Assembly (NCBI RefSeq): GCF_019969725.1
Contig: NZ_JAHXYW010000002.1
Span: forward strand, 496,001-560,000
DNA length: 64,000 nt
Direction of reading: 5' to 3'
Source: Neobacillus bataviensis
GTDB lineage: Bacteria > Bacillota > Bacilli > Bacillales_B > DSM-18226
Part shown: positions 34,500-46,974 of the stretch, in pieces
Numbering within the stretch: the stretch's first letter is position 1
Layout of the letters: each line of letters begins with the position of its first letter
Notes under the pieces: generated by a model
Database searches by the model: none
Told to the model about the DNA's origin: nothing
What the model saw: the letters and a program-made list of their open reading frames with translations, nothing else
Program-made: the position numbers and the translations under genes

Positions 34500-35204
34500 A
34501 TGTACTGGATTACTAGATTGGCAGTTTTAATGCTCGTTTTAACAATGCTATCCTCCTGTATTCGGACGATGGGTTGTCCAGATGGAGCAATCGAATGGGT
34601 AGACCTCCTAATGATAAATAATATGAAATATCAGCACCATTTTCCTGAACCAGCAGATGAGGAGATCCACCTGCAAATTGAAAAGGGAAAGCCATTAGGA
34701 GAGATAAAATTTAAAATGGCGGATAAAGCCTGCAGTGATCATAAAATGAAAAATGGTGATGCTGCTTATGTTGAAGAAGGAACCACTATTTATGCTGTAA
34801 AAGGATACCCCGCGTCTCTTATGGTGGTAGCTAATGACAAAGTATATATTGCTGAGGAAAATAAGTCAGCTAAAACATTAGGGGATTTATATCCCATTAA
34901 CAATCTTGTGAAAAATATCTATATTGAAAGTACGGAGGACGGTAGAAGAATACATACATTTTCTCCGGAGGTAAAGGAACTATTTTTAAATGAATGGCTG
35001 AAATTAAAAATAGAGGATTATAACGTATTACAACAAAAGAATGCTTTTGTGGGGGAACCGGCATTTTTAGAAATAGAATTAAACAATGGCGTTTCATTTA
35101 GGCATCTGTATTGGCCTAACTCAAATGCTTTTGGTCAAAATTCCCTGGGGAACAAGACACTTCAAGAATTGATGATGCATGAGCTTGCATCTGCAGGGAA
35201 TTAA
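34500..35204 (+). CDS. Putative lipoprotein of unknown function
   Basis: A 234-residue protein with a lipoprotein signal: a hydrophobic stretch MYWITRLAVLMLVLTMLSSC ending in a lipobox-like LSSC, so Cys20 is the likely lipidated residue. The mature part is acidic and beta-rich without a motif I recognise; YVEEGTTIYAVKGYP and RHLYWPNSN are distinctive stretches. ATG 34500 is six bases after AGGGGAGA; ATG 34479 lies before that site. It is a single-gene unit ending in the shared terminator with leuD. Confidence 0.72.
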   Translation: MYWITRLAVLMLVLTMLSSCIRTMGCPDGAIEWVDLLMINNMKYQHHFPEPADEEIHLQIEKGKPLGEIKFKMADKACSDHKMKNGDAAYVEEGTTIYAVKGYPASLMVVANDKVYIAEENKSAKTLGDLYPINNLVKNIYIESTEDGRRIHTFSPEVKELFLNEWLKLKIEDYNVLQQKNAFVGEPAFLEIELNNGVSFRHLYWPNSNAFGQNSLGNKTLQELMMHELASAGN

Positions 35205-35233
35205 AAAAGAGCTTGGAGATCCAAGCTCTTTAC
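35204..35233. terminator. Bidirectional terminator between lipoprotein gene and leuD
   Basis: AAAGAGCTTGGA and TCCAAGCTCTTT pair perfectly around a GATC-containing centre between the convergent genes. On the minus strand it ends the ilv-leu operon. Confidence 0.88.
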
Positions 35234-35814
35234 TTATGCGCAAGTTCATATTCACTAATTTTTTCTTCGTAGCTTAAGGTTACGCCAATTTCATCCCAGC
35301 CGTTAAGCAGCATTTGTTTTGGGTAGGGAGCAATATCGAATTTAATTTCATAGCCTTCGTTGTCATATACAACTTGGTCTTCTAAATTAACAATTAAGGT
35401 ATAACCTTCAGTTTGTGCCTTTTTCATAACGGTTTGGACTTGTTCTTCACTTGCTTGAATCGCAAGAATGCCGTTTTTCACGCAGTTATTTTTAAAAATA
35501 TCGGCGTAACTTGGAGCAATGATGACCTTAAAGCCGAAATCCTGAACAGCCCAAGGAGCATGCTCGCGAGAAGAGCCGCAACCAAAATTTTCTCCTGCAA
35601 CTAAAATGGAAGCACCTTGGTATTGCGCGGCATTCAGAGGAAAATCCTCGCGTAAATTTCCATCATCATCAAAGCGCCAGTGATAGAACAGGAATTGGCC
35701 AAAACCGCTGCGCTCAATCCGTTTCAAAAACTGCTTCGGGATAATTTGGTCTGTATCAATATTGGTTCTGTTTAAAGGACAAACAAGGCCTTGATGAATT
35801 CGTAATGGTTCCAT
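35230..35814 (-). CDS. leuD: 3-isopropylmalate dehydratase small subunit
   Basis: A 194-residue small subunit of isopropylmalate isomerase, which pairs with LeuC to convert 2- to 3-isopropylmalate in leucine synthesis. Typical features are LNRTNIDTDQIIPKQFLKR near the start and GENFGCGSSREHAPWA near residue 75. It is the last gene of the ilv-leu operon, three bases after leuC, and is followed by a strong terminator. Confidence 0.96.
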   Translation of the reverse strand: MEPLRIHQGLVCPLNRTNIDTDQIIPKQFLKRIERSGFGQFLFYHWRFDDDGNLREDFPLNAAQYQGASILVAGENFGCGSSREHAPWAVQDFGFKVIIAPSYADIFKNNCVKNGILAIQASEEQVQTVMKKAQTEGYTLIVNLEDQVVYDNEGYEIKFDIAPYPKQMLLNGWDEIGVTLSYEEKISEYELAHK

Positions 35815-35817
35815 TTT

Positions 35818-37236
35818 TTATCCAACCTCCTGAGCAGTAAATTGACGGACGTCAACAAAATGTCCAGCAACCGCGGCAGCAGCTGCCATTTCTGGACTGA
35901 CGAGATGAGTACGAGCTCCGTTACCTTGACGGCCTTCAAAATTGCGGTTAGAAGTAGAAGCACATCGTCCGCCAGGAGGCACAATATCGTCATTCATCGC
36001 TAAGCACATGCTGCAGCCAGCTTCACGCCACTCAAATCCTGCTTCTTTAAAGACTTCATCAATACCTTCTTTTTCTGCAGCAAGCTTAATGCTGAAAGAA
36101 CCTGGAACAACAATGGCTTTAACGTTAGGGTTAACCTTGCGGCCGCGGATAACTTCAGCTGCATTGCGCAAGTCGCTTAAGCGTGAATTTGTACACGAGC
36201 CGATGAAGACATGGTCAATTTGAACACTTGAAATGGACTGGCCAGCTTCAAGACCCATATACTGCAGGGCACGGGTAATTTCATCTTTTTCACTTGGTTT
36301 GTCTGTTTCATCTGGGCTAGGAACATTCGCAGTGATTGGGATACACATTCCTGGGTTTGTTCCCCATGTTACCTGCGGTTCTACTTCCGCCGCTTCAATT
36401 TCAACGACAGCATCATAAGCGGCGCCTTCGTCGGTTGCTAATGCTTTCCAGCGGGCGACCGCTTTTTCAAATTCCTCACCTTGAGGAGCATGACGTCTGC
36501 CTCTTAAGTATTCAAAAGTGGTTTCATCCGGTGTGATAAGTCCTGCTCTTGCGCCAGCCTCGATTGACATATTACAGACAGTCATCCGTTCTTCCATTGA
36601 CAGGGCACGGATTGCTTCGCCAGTGTACTCCATTACATAGCCAGTTCCAAACTGTACGCCAAACTTTCCAATGATCGCAAGGATTAAATCCTTTGCTGTA
36701 ACGCCTGTCCCAAGTTTTCCATTTACTTTTACATTAAGGGTCTTCGGTGGTGCCTGCCAAAGTGTTTGCGTCGCAAGGACGTGTTCCACTTCACTTGTGC
36801 CGATACCAAATGCTAGTGCTCCGAATGCCCCGTGAGTAGAGGTATGGCTGTCACCGCAGACAATTGTTTTTCCAGGTTGAGTAAGTCCCAGCTCAGGACC
36901 GATGACATGGACAATTCCGTTGTCTGGATGATGAATATCAGCGAGCGGCACCCCAAAATCCTGACAGTTTTGCTGAAGGGTATCGATTTGCTTTTTCGAA
37001 ATGGGGTCGTTGATAGTAAGACGCTGACGGGTTGGAACGTTATGATCCATCGTCGCAAACGTTAGGTCTGGGCGGCGCACTTTCCGGCCGTTCATTCGTA
37101 AGCCCTCGAATGCCTGAGGAGAGGTTACTTCATGAACGAGATGCAAATCAATATAAAGCAAATCCGGCTTTCCTTCTTCTTGATATACAACATGCTGTTC
37201 CCAAATTTTTTGGATAATATTTTTTGGTGTTTGCAT
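35818..37236 (-). CDS. leuC: 3-isopropylmalate dehydratase large subunit
   Basis: A 472-residue aconitase-family subunit carrying the 4Fe-4S cluster for isopropylmalate isomerisation. Cluster cysteines are in [11 protein letters not shown] (about residue 348) and [10 protein letters not shown] (about 408); substrate-binding parts include [20 protein letters not shown] near residue 127. ATG 37236 follows GAGGAAGGA; the upstream in-frame start at 37251 is inside that region. It is separated from leuB by 88 bases holding a perfect stem-loop. Confidence 0.96.
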   Translation of the reverse strand: MQTPKNIIQKIWEQHVVYQEEGKPDLLYIDLHLVHEVTSPQAFEGLRMNGRKVRRPDLTFATMDHNVPTRQRLTINDPISKKQIDTLQQNCQDFGVPLADIHHPDNGIVHVIGPELGLTQPGKTIVCGDSHTSTHGAFGALAFGIGTSEVEHVLATQTLWQAPPKTLNVKVNGKLGTGVTAKDLILAIIGKFGVQFGTGYVMEYTGEAIRALSMEERMTVCNMSIEAGARAGLITPDETTFEYLRGRRHAPQGEEFEKAVARWKALATDEGAAYDAVVEIEAAEVEPQVTWGTNPGMCIPITANVPSPDETDKPSEKDEITRALQYMGLEAGQSISSVQIDHVFIGSCTNSRLSDLRNAAEVIRGRKVNPNVKAIVVPGSFSIKLAAEKEGIDEVFKEAGFEWREAGCSMCLAMNDDIVPPGGRCASTSNRNFEGRQGNGARTHLVSPEMAAAAAVAGHFVDVRQFTAQEVG

Positions 37237-37274
37237 AGCTTCCTTCCTCACATTAATAGATTTTAATTCTAGAA

Positions 37275-37313
37275 GGAAACCGCCAGCTCATTATCGAGAG
37301 CCTGGCGGTTTCC
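37275..37313 (-). other. Perfect intercistronic stem-loop between leuB and leuC
   Basis: GGAAACCGCCAG pairs exactly with CTGGCGGTTTCC around a 15-base loop. No T run follows on the coding strand, so it is more likely an mRNA-stabilising or processing hairpin, or a weak terminator that lowers leuCD expression, than a full terminator. Confidence 0.7.
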
Positions 37314-37324
37314 GTAAATGCTTC

Positions 37325-38431
37325 TTAAACGTAACAGCTCATGATACATTTTGAAGGACTTTGAGATTTGATATAATCTACAACCAATCGGGTCATTTCA
37401 GCAGTTCCTACTTTGCGTCCTTCAGCAATTTGCAGGTCGGCTGTATGGAAGCCAGCATCAAGTACGGATTGAACCGCGTCCTCAATCATCTTCGCCTCGT
37501 CATCAAGCTTGAATGAATACCTAAGCATTAAGGCAGCAGATAGAATCATAGCAACTGGGTTAGCAATACCCTTTCCAGCAATGTCCGGTGCAGATCCATG
37601 AACAGGTTCGTATAGGCCAACCCCAGACTCATTCAAGCTGGCTGAAGGGAGCATGCCTAGCGAACCAGTCAATACAGAAGCCTCATCACTAAGGATGTCG
37701 CCAAACATATTCTCAGTCACAACAACATCGAAATACGAAGGATTTGTAATCAGCTTCATTGCTGCCGCATCCACTAGAACATGTTCAACGGCAACGTCAG
37801 GATACTGAACCTTTTTCTCTTCAACAATTTCCCGCCATAGCTTGCTGGATTCTAGCACGTTTGCTTTATCTACAGAAGTAAGGCGGCCGCGGCGGCCTTG
37901 AGCTGCTTGAAACGCTTTGTCTACTATTCTTTCAATCTCTTTGCGGGTATAGGCAAGAGTATCAACCACTGTCTGACCATTGTCACGACGCTCACTTGGA
38001 GTTCCAAAGTAAATGCCGCCAGTTAATTCACGTACGATAAGGAGGTCGCTTCCTGAAACTACTTCTTCCTTTAATGGTGAAGCATGAAGCAGGTTTTTAA
38101 AGCCTTTGATCGGACGAAGGTTTGCATATAAATCCAGTGCCTTTCGGATACCAAGCAAGCCTCTTTCTGGACGCAGGTGCGAAGGGTTGTTATCCCATTT
38201 TGGTCCCCCTACAGCACCAAGTAAAACCGCGTCGGCTAGCTTACAGGCATCAACGGTTGATTCTGGAAGGGGAGTGCCGTAAAGGTCAATGGCTGCTCCT
38301 CCGATTTCATGGGTTTCGAAGCTAAAAGAGTGGTTATATTCTTCAGCAATTGCATTTAATACATCTTTCGCAGATTCAATAACTTCCTTGCCGATACCAT
38401 CACCGGGAAGTAAGACAATTTGTTTTTTCAT
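37325..38431 (-). CDS. leuB: 3-isopropylmalate dehydrogenase
   Basis: A 368-residue NAD-dependent beta-decarboxylating dehydrogenase giving 4-methyl-2-oxopentanoate in leucine synthesis. The start MKKQIVLLPGDGIGKEVI, the substrate-binding RPERGLLGIRK, VRELTGGIYFG and EPVHGSAPDIAGKGIANP are all family hallmarks. ATG 38431 lies eight bases after GAGGAGGT; six further upstream codons are unlikely. A small GGCGCC hairpin lies between it and leuA. Confidence 0.96.
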   Translation of the reverse strand: MKKQIVLLPGDGIGKEVIESAKDVLNAIAEEYNHSFSFETHEIGGAAIDLYGTPLPESTVDACKLADAVLLGAVGGPKWDNNPSHLRPERGLLGIRKALDLYANLRPIKGFKNLLHASPLKEEVVSGSDLLIVRELTGGIYFGTPSERRDNGQTVVDTLAYTRKEIERIVDKAFQAAQGRRGRLTSVDKANVLESSKLWREIVEEKKVQYPDVAVEHVLVDAAAMKLITNPSYFDVVVTENMFGDILSDEASVLTGSLGMLPSASLNESGVGLYEPVHGSAPDIAGKGIANPVAMILSAALMLRYSFKLDDEAKMIEDAVQSVLDAGFHTADLQIAEGRKVGTAEMTRLVVDYIKSQSPSKCIMSCYV

Positions 38432-38466
38432 TAGAAGCAACCTCCTCATTTTTTTGGTTTATGATG

Positions 38467-38486
38467 GGCGCCTGCTATTAGGCGCC
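38467..38486 (-). other. Small intercistronic hairpin between leuA and leuB
   Basis: GGCGCC is repeated as an inverted pair around TGCTATTA. Too short and without a T run for a terminator; possibly an RNA processing or stability element. Confidence 0.4.
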
Positions 38487-38493
38487 AAGTTTT

Positions 38494-41062
<2,569 letters not shown>

Positions 41063-41083
41063 TCATCCTCTCAAATATATTAG

Positions 41084-41605
41084 TTATTTTAATAGTGAAT
41101 ATGTTGGTAGATCGTTTACTTGTGGCTGATGACCTCGTTGGAAGGCTGTCAGCCCTGTTCTGGCAATTTCTTTAATGCCGAAAGGCCGTAGTAACTCTAT
41201 CAAAGCATCGATTTTGTCAGGGCGGCCTGTAATTTGAACGGCTAAACTATCTTTACTCACATCGATAATCAAGGCGCGGAAAGGATCAATAATTCCGTTG
41301 ATTTCGCTGCGAAGCTGTGAACTGCTGGCCACTTTTATGAGTGCAAGTTCCCGTACAACGATTGCTTTATCCGTAATATCGGAAACTTTTAAAACATCAA
41401 TTTGCTTGTTTAATTGTTTGGTAACCTGCTCAAGTCGCTGATCGTCTTCCACTTCAACAACCAGAGTCATTTTTGAGATTCCTTCGGTTTCGGTTTTCCC
41501 AACTGAAATACTCTCAATATTAAATTGCCGCCTTTGTAACAGGCCAGTAACTCGATTCAAAACACCACTTCGGTCTTGAACTGTTAGAGTGATAATTCGT
41601 TTCAT
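41084..41605 (-). CDS. ilvN: Acetolactate synthase small (regulatory) subunit
   Basis: A 173-residue regulatory subunit that activates IlvB and confers valine feedback inhibition. The N-terminal ACT domain ([20 protein letters not shown], residues 4-23) and the C-terminal extension ([20 protein letters not shown]) are typical. Its ATG overlaps the ilvB stop codon, so the two subunits are translationally coupled. Confidence 0.96.
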   Translation of the reverse strand: MKRIITLTVQDRSGVLNRVTGLLQRRQFNIESISVGKTETEGISKMTLVVEVEDDQRLEQVTKQLNKQIDVLKVSDITDKAIVVRELALIKVASSSQLRSEINGIIDPFRALIIDVSKDSLAVQITGRPDKIDALIELLRPFGIKEIARTGLTAFQRGHQPQVNDLPTYSLLK

Positions 41606-43329
41606 GATGGTTTCACCCCAATCATTTCATGTATCCCTTTACCCGGAGCAATCATTGGAAAAACTTTTTCCTGCTGGAGAACTCGGCAATCCATAAGAAC
41701 AGGACCATCATAAGCAAATACTTCCGGAAGCTTTGTGATTAGTTCTTCCTGTGTTTCAATCTTTAACCCGCGAATATGATAGCTTTCTGCCAGCTTTACA
41801 AAATCAGGCTGTGATTGAAGAATCGATTCGGAAATGCGGTTCCCATGAAGCAGTTCTTGCCACTGACGAACCATTCCGAGCGCTCCATTATTAACGATAA
41901 TGATTTTGATTGGCAGGTTTTGTTCATATATAACAGATAGCTCCTGCAGGGTCATTTGGAAACCAGCATCCCCAACAATGGCTACGACAGTGCTTTCTGG
42001 AGCAGCCATCTGCGCTCCTATTGCGGCAGGAAAGCCAAAGCCCATCGTTCCTAGTCCGCCGGAGGTTACCCAGCGATGCGGCCTGTCAAAATTGTAAAAT
42101 TGTGCAGCCCACATCTGATGCTGGCCTACATCCGTTGTTACCACTGCTTCCCCATTTGTAACTTTATGGATTGCTTCAATCAGCCATTGTGGGCTCATGC
42201 CGGTAGGACTATGTTTATACCAAAGTGGGAATTCCGCTTTATATTGTTTAAGCGTCTCTAACCAGGCTAAGTGTTCCGGCGATTCAGCTGTCTGATTGAT
42301 CAGCTCGACTAAAGCTTCTTTGGCATCGGAAACGATAGGAATAAGAGTCGGAACATTCTTACCTATCTCGGCTGGATCAATGTCAATATGGGCCACTTTT
42401 GCAGTTGGTGCATAGTGTTTTAGGTTACCGGTAAGACGGTCATCAAAACGGGCGCCGATATTGATAAGCAAATCACATTCATACATTGCCATGTTTGCGG
42501 TATAGGTACCATGCATACCACCCATTCCTAAAGACAGAGGATTGTTGGCTGGAAATGCCCCTAGACCAAGCAATGTTGTTACCACTGGAAGTTGATGTTT
42601 TTCTGCAAATTCCGTTAATTCCGCAGAAGCTTTGCCGTGAAGAACACCTGCACCAGCAAGAATGAGAGGCTTTTTCGCCTTTCCAAGTGCATCCGCCAGT
42701 TTTTTGATTTGAAGCGGGTTTGGCTTAGTAGTCGGCTGATAACCTGGCAAATGAATGCTTACTTCTTGTGGCTCTTCGAATAGTTCCCCAGCGGAAATAT
42801 CCTTTGGAATATCGATTAGGACTGGTCCGGGACGCCCGGTTGAAGCAATATGGAAGGCTTCCTTCACGATTCTTGGCAGGTCGGAAATGGATTGCACCTG
42901 ATAATTATGCTTGGTTATTGGAGTCGTGATGGCCATAACATCTGCTTCCTGGAAAGCATCTGTTCCGATGACGCCTCGGGCAACCTGTCCTGTAAAAACC
43001 ACAAGCGGTAAGGAGTCCATCATAGCATCTGTAATTCCTGTCACCAGGTTCGTTGCTCCAGGTCCTGATGTGGCAAGGACGACTCCTGGTTTCCCAGTAA
43101 TTCGTGCATAACCTTCCGCAGCATGGATGCTGCCTTGCTCATGACGGAAGAGGACGTGATTAATTCTTGCCTTTGCCCGATAAATCGCATCGTAGATTGG
43201 AAGAACAGCCCCGCCTGGATAACCAAAAATGGTTTCAACTCCTTCATTAATTAATAAATCAATGAGAAGGTCTGCCCCTGTTTTTGGTGCGGTACTGGTT
43301 TGGAATTCCAGTTTTGCTTCTACTTTCAC
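41602..43329 (-). CDS. ilvB: Acetolactate synthase large (catalytic) subunit
   Basis: A 575-residue thiamine-diphosphate enzyme joining pyruvate with pyruvate or 2-oxobutyrate. Hallmarks are [13 protein letters not shown] with the catalytic Glu following in [26 protein letters not shown] and the ThDP motif GDAGFQM near residue 455. The frame is open to 43506, but that runs through the T-box leader. GTG 43329, preceded by AAGGAGG, is the proper start and gives the normal length. First gene after the T-box leader, with ilvN, ilvC and leuABCD downstream. Confidence 0.96.
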   Translation of the reverse strand: MKVEAKLEFQTSTAPKTGADLLIDLLINEGVETIFGYPGGAVLPIYDAIYRAKARINHVLFRHEQGSIHAAEGYARITGKPGVVLATSGPGATNLVTGITDAMMDSLPLVVFTGQVARGVIGTDAFQEADVMAITTPITKHNYQVQSISDLPRIVKEAFHIASTGRPGPVLIDIPKDISAGELFEEPQEVSIHLPGYQPTTKPNPLQIKKLADALGKAKKPLILAGAGVLHGKASAELTEFAEKHQLPVVTTLLGLGAFPANNPLSLGMGGMHGTYTANMAMYECDLLINIGARFDDRLTGNLKHYAPTAKVAHIDIDPAEIGKNVPTLIPIVSDAKEALVELINQTAESPEHLAWLETLKQYKAEFPLWYKHSPTGMSPQWLIEAIHKVTNGEAVVTTDVGQHQMWAAQFYNFDRPHRWVTSGGLGTMGFGFPAAIGAQMAAPESTVVAIVGDAGFQMTLQELSVIYEQNLPIKIIIVNNGALGMVRQWQELLHGNRISESILQSQPDFVKLAESYHIRGLKIETQEELITKLPEVFAYDGPVLMDCRVLQQEKVFPMIAPGKGIHEMIGVKPS

Positions 43330-43401
43330 CTTGTATTCCCTCCTTAAGGGTATTTGAATATTTAAAATACTCAGCCTATGGCTGATTTTGTTCAAGCGCA
43401 G

Positions 43402-43719
43402 TAAAAAAGGCCCTATTCTACCCGAATAAACTGCATTCAAGAAATCAAAAGCAGAATAATCGGGGAGAAAAGGCCTTTTCATTTTCTCGGTACCACCCGG
43501 TTTCACAGCATTCTTACGAATACTGCCTTATGAAGCGACAATTAAAAAAACGCTTCTTTTGGTAACAGGTGCTATTAATTTAACACCCGATTGCACCTAG
43601 TAAGCGAGAAGCTTTTCAGCGCAACACTCAGGGATGATGTCAGAATAAGTTGTATTACTGGGCTTCCAGCAACCCCAGCTCTCTGAAAATACAAATTCTT
43701 ATTCCTTTATTCCCGTCAT
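43402..43719 (-). ncRNA. T-box riboswitch leader of ilvB-leu operon
   Basis: On the minus strand the leader starts near 43719, after a TATAAT at 43731-43726 (the -35, TGAAGA, is weak). Stem I is clear: GAATAAG pairs with CTTATTC and TTGTATT with AATACAA, below an AGAGAGCTGGGGTTGCTGG distal region. The conserved T-box GGTGGTACCG lies at about 43498-43489. It is followed by the terminator stem, AAAAGGCC against GGCCTTTTTT with inner CCCGA/TCGGG pairs, ending near 43402. The specifier loop is TGACATCA, which puts AUC (isoleucine) at 43638-43636 in the specifier position by comparison with other T-boxes. The codon choice is inference. Confidence 0.9.
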
Positions 43720-43833
43720 CGATTTATTATATTTTTTTGTCAATTGATTCTTCACTTAACACGTTTAGTACCTTAGCTTCCTTGGGAAGGGGAGGGGTAC
43801 TACTAATTCCCTGCGTTTTCAAACTTTGATTAC

Positions 43834-43981
43834 TGTCTAGCTCCAGCAACCAGCGACTAGTGTCCTTCGCTCTCCGCCCTACGATAAGTCAAGCACGAAT
43901 GCGCTGACGCTCTTCGTGTTTCCTTTATCTCAGTTGGAGCGCTCCAGGCCTGTCGTGCGCTAAACGGTCGCTTCCGCTTTT
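43834..43981. repeat. Second GC-rich intergenic repeat family
   Basis: A stretch of about 148 bases begins TGTCTAGCTCCAGC and ends GGTCGCTTCCGCTTTT, with GGAGCGCTCCAGGCCTGTCG inside. I recognise this as a repeat common between genes in Bacillaceae. It fills the gap between ilvD and the T-box promoter of ilvB. No ORF and no similarity to the AGGCTGT-bounded family in this window. Confidence 0.65.
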
Positions 43982-43983
43982 CT

Positions 43984-45651
43984 CTATATCTTCATAATCC
44001 CGCCAGTATTGGCAGAGGTAACAAGCTTTGCATATTTTGCTAGATAACCAGTTTTAATTTTTGGTTCTGGTTTAACCCAAGAGGAGCGTCTTTCAGCTAA
44101 AACCTCTTCATCTACGAGAAGTTCAATGGAGCGTGCTTCAAGATCAATTAAAATTTTGTCGCCATTTTCAACAAGGGCGATAGGACCGCCTTCGGCTGCT
44201 TCCGGTGAGATATGACCGATTGAAATCCCTCGGCTTGCACCAGAGAAGCGGCCATCAGTAATGAGGGCAACTTCTTTCGCTAACCCGCGTCCAGCAATTG
44301 CAGAAGTAGGTGCGAGCATTTCCGGCATCCCCGGTCCGCCTTTTGGACCTTCATATCGAATAACAACAACGTGGCCAGATTTTACAGTGCCGTTGTTAAT
44401 ATTTTCTTGTGCCTCATCCTGTGATTCAAAAACAATCGCTTCACCAAGGAAGGTTTTAATCGATGGATCTACTGCTCCAACTTTGATAACCCCGCCATCC
44501 GGTGCAATGTTTCCATATAGGATGGACAGGCCGCCAACAGGGCTATATGGATTATCTTTTGTCCGGATAACAGCCTCATTTGTGATTGTTGCTTCCTTCA
44601 CATTTTCAGCAAGAGTTTTTCCTGTAATTGTTAAGCAGTTATCATGCAGGGCACCTTCCACTTTATACAGCTCATTGATGATTGCACTGACACCGCCTGC
44701 ACGATGAACATCGTCCATAGAATAATCAGATGCCGGCATAATTTTTGCTAAATATGGAACTTTTTCAGCGATTTTGTTAATATCGCGGAGATCGTATTCA
44801 ATTCCGGCTTCATGGGCGATGGCTAGTGTATGTAACACTGTATTCGTTGAGCCTCCCATTGCCATATCAAGTGCGAATGCATTATCAATTGCTTCTCTTG
44901 TAATGATATCGCGTGGGCGAATATCTTTTTTGACTAATTCAATCAAATGTCTTGCAGCCTGACGAATTAACTCATGTCTTTCTTCTGAAGTCGCGACGAT
45001 GGTCCCGTTTCCTGGAACGGTCATTCCGAGTACTTCCATGAGACAGTTCATCGAATTGGCTGTAAACATCCCTGAACAGGATCCACATGTAGGGCAGGCC
45101 TGAGTCTCGATGTCTAACAGCTGCTGCTGACTAATGGTACCGTTATGGTAGGCACCAACTCCTTCAAATACTGAAGTGAGGGAAAGCTGCTTTCCAGAAG
45201 AGGAAACACCTGCTTCCATTGGACCCCCAGAAACAAAAACAGAAGGTACATTGGTTCTGGCGGCTGCCATTAACATTCCCGGAGTGATTTTGTCACAGTT
45301 TGGAATGTAAAAAACACCGTCAAACCAGTGGGCGTTAATAACTGTTTCGGCACTGTCAGCGATGATTTCACGGCTTGGGAGGGAATAACGCATTCCGATA
45401 TGTCCCATGGCAATACCGTCATCAACGCCAATTGTATTAAATTCGAAAGGTATGCCGCCGGCTTCCCGGATAGCTTCTTTAACAATTTCACCGAAATGAT
45501 TAAGGTGTTTATGTCCAGGGATAATATCAATATAAGAGTTGCAGACACCGATAAACGGTTTTTCTAAGTCACTCGTCTTTACCCCGGTTGCGTATAATAG
45601 GCTGCGGTGGGGAGCACGGTCAATTCCCTTTTTAATCATATCGCTTCGCAT
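43984..45651 (-). CDS. ilvD: Dihydroxy-acid dehydratase
   Basis: A 555-residue iron-sulfur enzyme that dehydrates dihydroxy acids to 2-oxo acids in valine and isoleucine synthesis. Cluster cysteines lie in [13 protein letters not shown] (about residue 119) and in [11 protein letters not shown] (about 190); [15 protein letters not shown] is near residue 460. ATG 45651 follows TAGGAGATAG; the upstream 17 codons overlap ilvE and lack a site. It lies 11 bases after ilvE. The ilvB promoter and T-box are downstream, so ilvE-ilvD form a separately started part of the pathway. Confidence 0.96.
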   Translation of the reverse strand: MRSDMIKKGIDRAPHRSLLYATGVKTSDLEKPFIGVCNSYIDIIPGHKHLNHFGEIVKEAIREAGGIPFEFNTIGVDDGIAMGHIGMRYSLPSREIIADSAETVINAHWFDGVFYIPNCDKITPGMLMAAARTNVPSVFVSGGPMEAGVSSSGKQLSLTSVFEGVGAYHNGTISQQQLLDIETQACPTCGSCSGMFTANSMNCLMEVLGMTVPGNGTIVATSEERHELIRQAARHLIELVKKDIRPRDIITREAIDNAFALDMAMGGSTNTVLHTLAIAHEAGIEYDLRDINKIAEKVPYLAKIMPASDYSMDDVHRAGGVSAIINELYKVEGALHDNCLTITGKTLAENVKEATITNEAVIRTKDNPYSPVGGLSILYGNIAPDGGVIKVGAVDPSIKTFLGEAIVFESQDEAQENINNGTVKSGHVVVIRYEGPKGGPGMPEMLAPTSAIAGRGLAKEVALITDGRFSGASRGISIGHISPEAAEGGPIALVENGDKILIDLEARSIELLVDEEVLAERRSSWVKPEPKIKTGYLAKYAKLVTSANTGGIMKI

Positions 45652-45662
45652 TTTTCTATCTC

Positions 45663-46571
45663 CTAACTGACGATGGCATGGTTTGCGCCTGTCGGATAAC
45701 AAGCCACACCGTCGGTTGTGACAATTTGTCTAAATTCCTCTAATAATTGGTTCGTTATTTCTCCAGGCTTGCCGTCTTTAATTACTCGTTGATCCACTTC
45801 AATGACGGCAATAACTTCTACTGCTGTTCCAGTTAAGAAAACTTCATCGGCCACATAAACATCATGTCGTGTGAAAGGAGTTTCCCTCACTTCGAAACCT
45901 TTTGCTTTAGCAACATCAATAATGGCATTTCGTGTAATGCCTTCTAATGCACCTAAGTAAACGGGAGGAGTATAGATAACCCCATTTTTTACAATAAAAA
46001 TATTATCTGCTGAACCTTCTGTTACATAACCTTGATCATTTAGCATTAATGCCTCTTGAACGCCAACCTGATTGGCTTCCAGTTTAACAAGGATATTATT
46101 TAAGTAATTCAGCGATTTAATTTGTGGGCTCAGTACATCTGGGCGATTTCTTCTGCTCGCAACAGAGGCGATTTTAATTCCATGCTCATAAAACTCTTTT
46201 GGATACATGGTTAATTCCTCAGCGATAATGATGACATTTGGATTAGAGCAGGAAGAAGGGTCCAGTCCAAGATTCCCTTTACCGCGTGAAACAACGAGAC
46301 GTATATAGGCGCTTTCTAGCTGGTTTCTTCTAATCGTTTCCACGATTAGCTCCGTCATTTCCTCCTGTGTATATGGAATCTTCAACATAATGGATTGAGC
46401 GGATTCATATAGCCTTTTCAGGTGGGCATCGAGCCTGAAGACGTTCCCGCTATATACGCGAATACCTTCGAATACTCCGTCACCATATAAAAAGCCATGG
46501 TCAAATACTGAAACGACAGCATCCTCTTTCTTGACGAACTGGCCGCCAAGGAATATCCATTGACTTCCCAA
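45663..46571 (-). CDS. ilvE: Branched-chain amino-acid aminotransferase
   Basis: A 302-residue class IV pyridoxal-phosphate aminotransferase for the last step of isoleucine, valine and leucine synthesis. [18 protein letters not shown] is near residue 24, the PLP lysine in [12 protein letters not shown] near residue 155, and the late [11 protein letters not shown] is typical. I chose TTG 46571: AGAGGAG lies eight bases before it and the product begins MGSQWIFL. The GTG at 46580 directly abuts the ribosome site. First gene of the ilvE-ilvD pair, with a good promoter about 130 bases upstream. Confidence 0.94.
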   Translation of the reverse strand: MGSQWIFLGGQFVKKEDAVVSVFDHGFLYGDGVFEGIRVYSGNVFRLDAHLKRLYESAQSIMLKIPYTQEEMTELIVETIRRNQLESAYIRLVVSRGKGNLGLDPSSCSNPNVIIIAEELTMYPKEFYEHGIKIASVASRRNRPDVLSPQIKSLNYLNNILVKLEANQVGVQEALMLNDQGYVTEGSADNIFIVKNGVIYTPPVYLGALEGITRNAIIDVAKAKGFEVRETPFTRHDVYVADEVFLTGTAVEVIAVIEVDQRVIKDGKPGEITNQLLEEFRQIVTTDGVACYPTGANHAIVS

Positions 46572-46634
46572 CTTAACCACTCCTCTTTCATGATAAAACG
46601 CTTTAAATGATTAAATCCTCATTTTAAAAGAATA

Positions 46635-46672
46635 GCCTTGCCCCATCCCTGTTGTAGGGGATGAACAAAGGC
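46635..46672 (-). promoter_or_regulatory. Leader hairpin upstream of ilvE
   Basis: In the predicted ilvE leader GCCTT pairs with AAGGC and CATCCC with GGGATG, forming one extended hairpin followed by TATTCTTTT. It could be an attenuator-type terminator. The leader is too short for a T-box and no T-box sequence was found. Confidence 0.4.
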
Positions 46673-46704
46673 ATCATTTATCTATTAGATTCTTATTGAC
46701 GATA

Positions 46705-46733
46705 ATCATACAACCAATCGGAAACATGGTCAA
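46705..46733 (-). promoter_or_regulatory. Sigma-A promoter of ilvE-ilvD
   Basis: On the minus strand TTGACC (46733-46728) and TATGAT (46710-46705) are exactly 17 bases apart. This places a transcription start near 46698 and a leader of about 127 bases before ilvE. Confidence 0.7.
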
Positions 46734-46815
46734 TACAAAAATCAGACAATTCAAATTAATCAAAATAATTGTTAGCGTTTTCATTCTTGTCATGATAAGG
46801 AAAAGGAGAGGAAAA

Positions 46816-46830
46816 ATTTTTTTGAAAATT
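46816..46830. promoter_or_regulatory. CodY-box-like site upstream of ilvE promoter
   Basis: ATTTTTTTGAAAATT differs from the CodY consensus AATTTTCWGAAAATT at two positions. It lies about 85 bases upstream of the ilvE -35. CodY control of branched-chain synthesis is established in Bacilli; the AT-rich setting makes chance matches possible. Confidence 0.4.
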
Positions 46831-46974
46831 TTTTTAAGTGAATATTTTTGCCGTAGAAAGGAGGGGGGGAAACCAGAGGGAAATAACGTGATAGTGTTGG
46901 AAACTCGGATTAATTGCATTTTTAGCATTTAGTCCATTTAAGCAGAAAACACTACTGTAAAATAGCGTTTTTAC

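Noticed and set aside
43330..43506. Upstream 59-codon extension of ilvB
   Set aside because: It runs through the T-box antiterminator and terminator; GTG 43329 with AAGGAGG gives the normal IlvB length.
43726..43747. TTGACA near TATAAT upstream of ilvB
   Set aside because: The two hexamers are only about six bases apart, so they cannot serve as one promoter; TATAAT alone was kept as -10.
44261..44707. 148-codon plus-strand frame
   Set aside because: It is a shadow of ilvD on the opposite strand.
46696..46932. 78-codon plus-strand frame before the exonuclease
   Set aside because: It has no ribosome site, is low in complexity, and covers the ilvE promoter and CodY-like site on the other strand.
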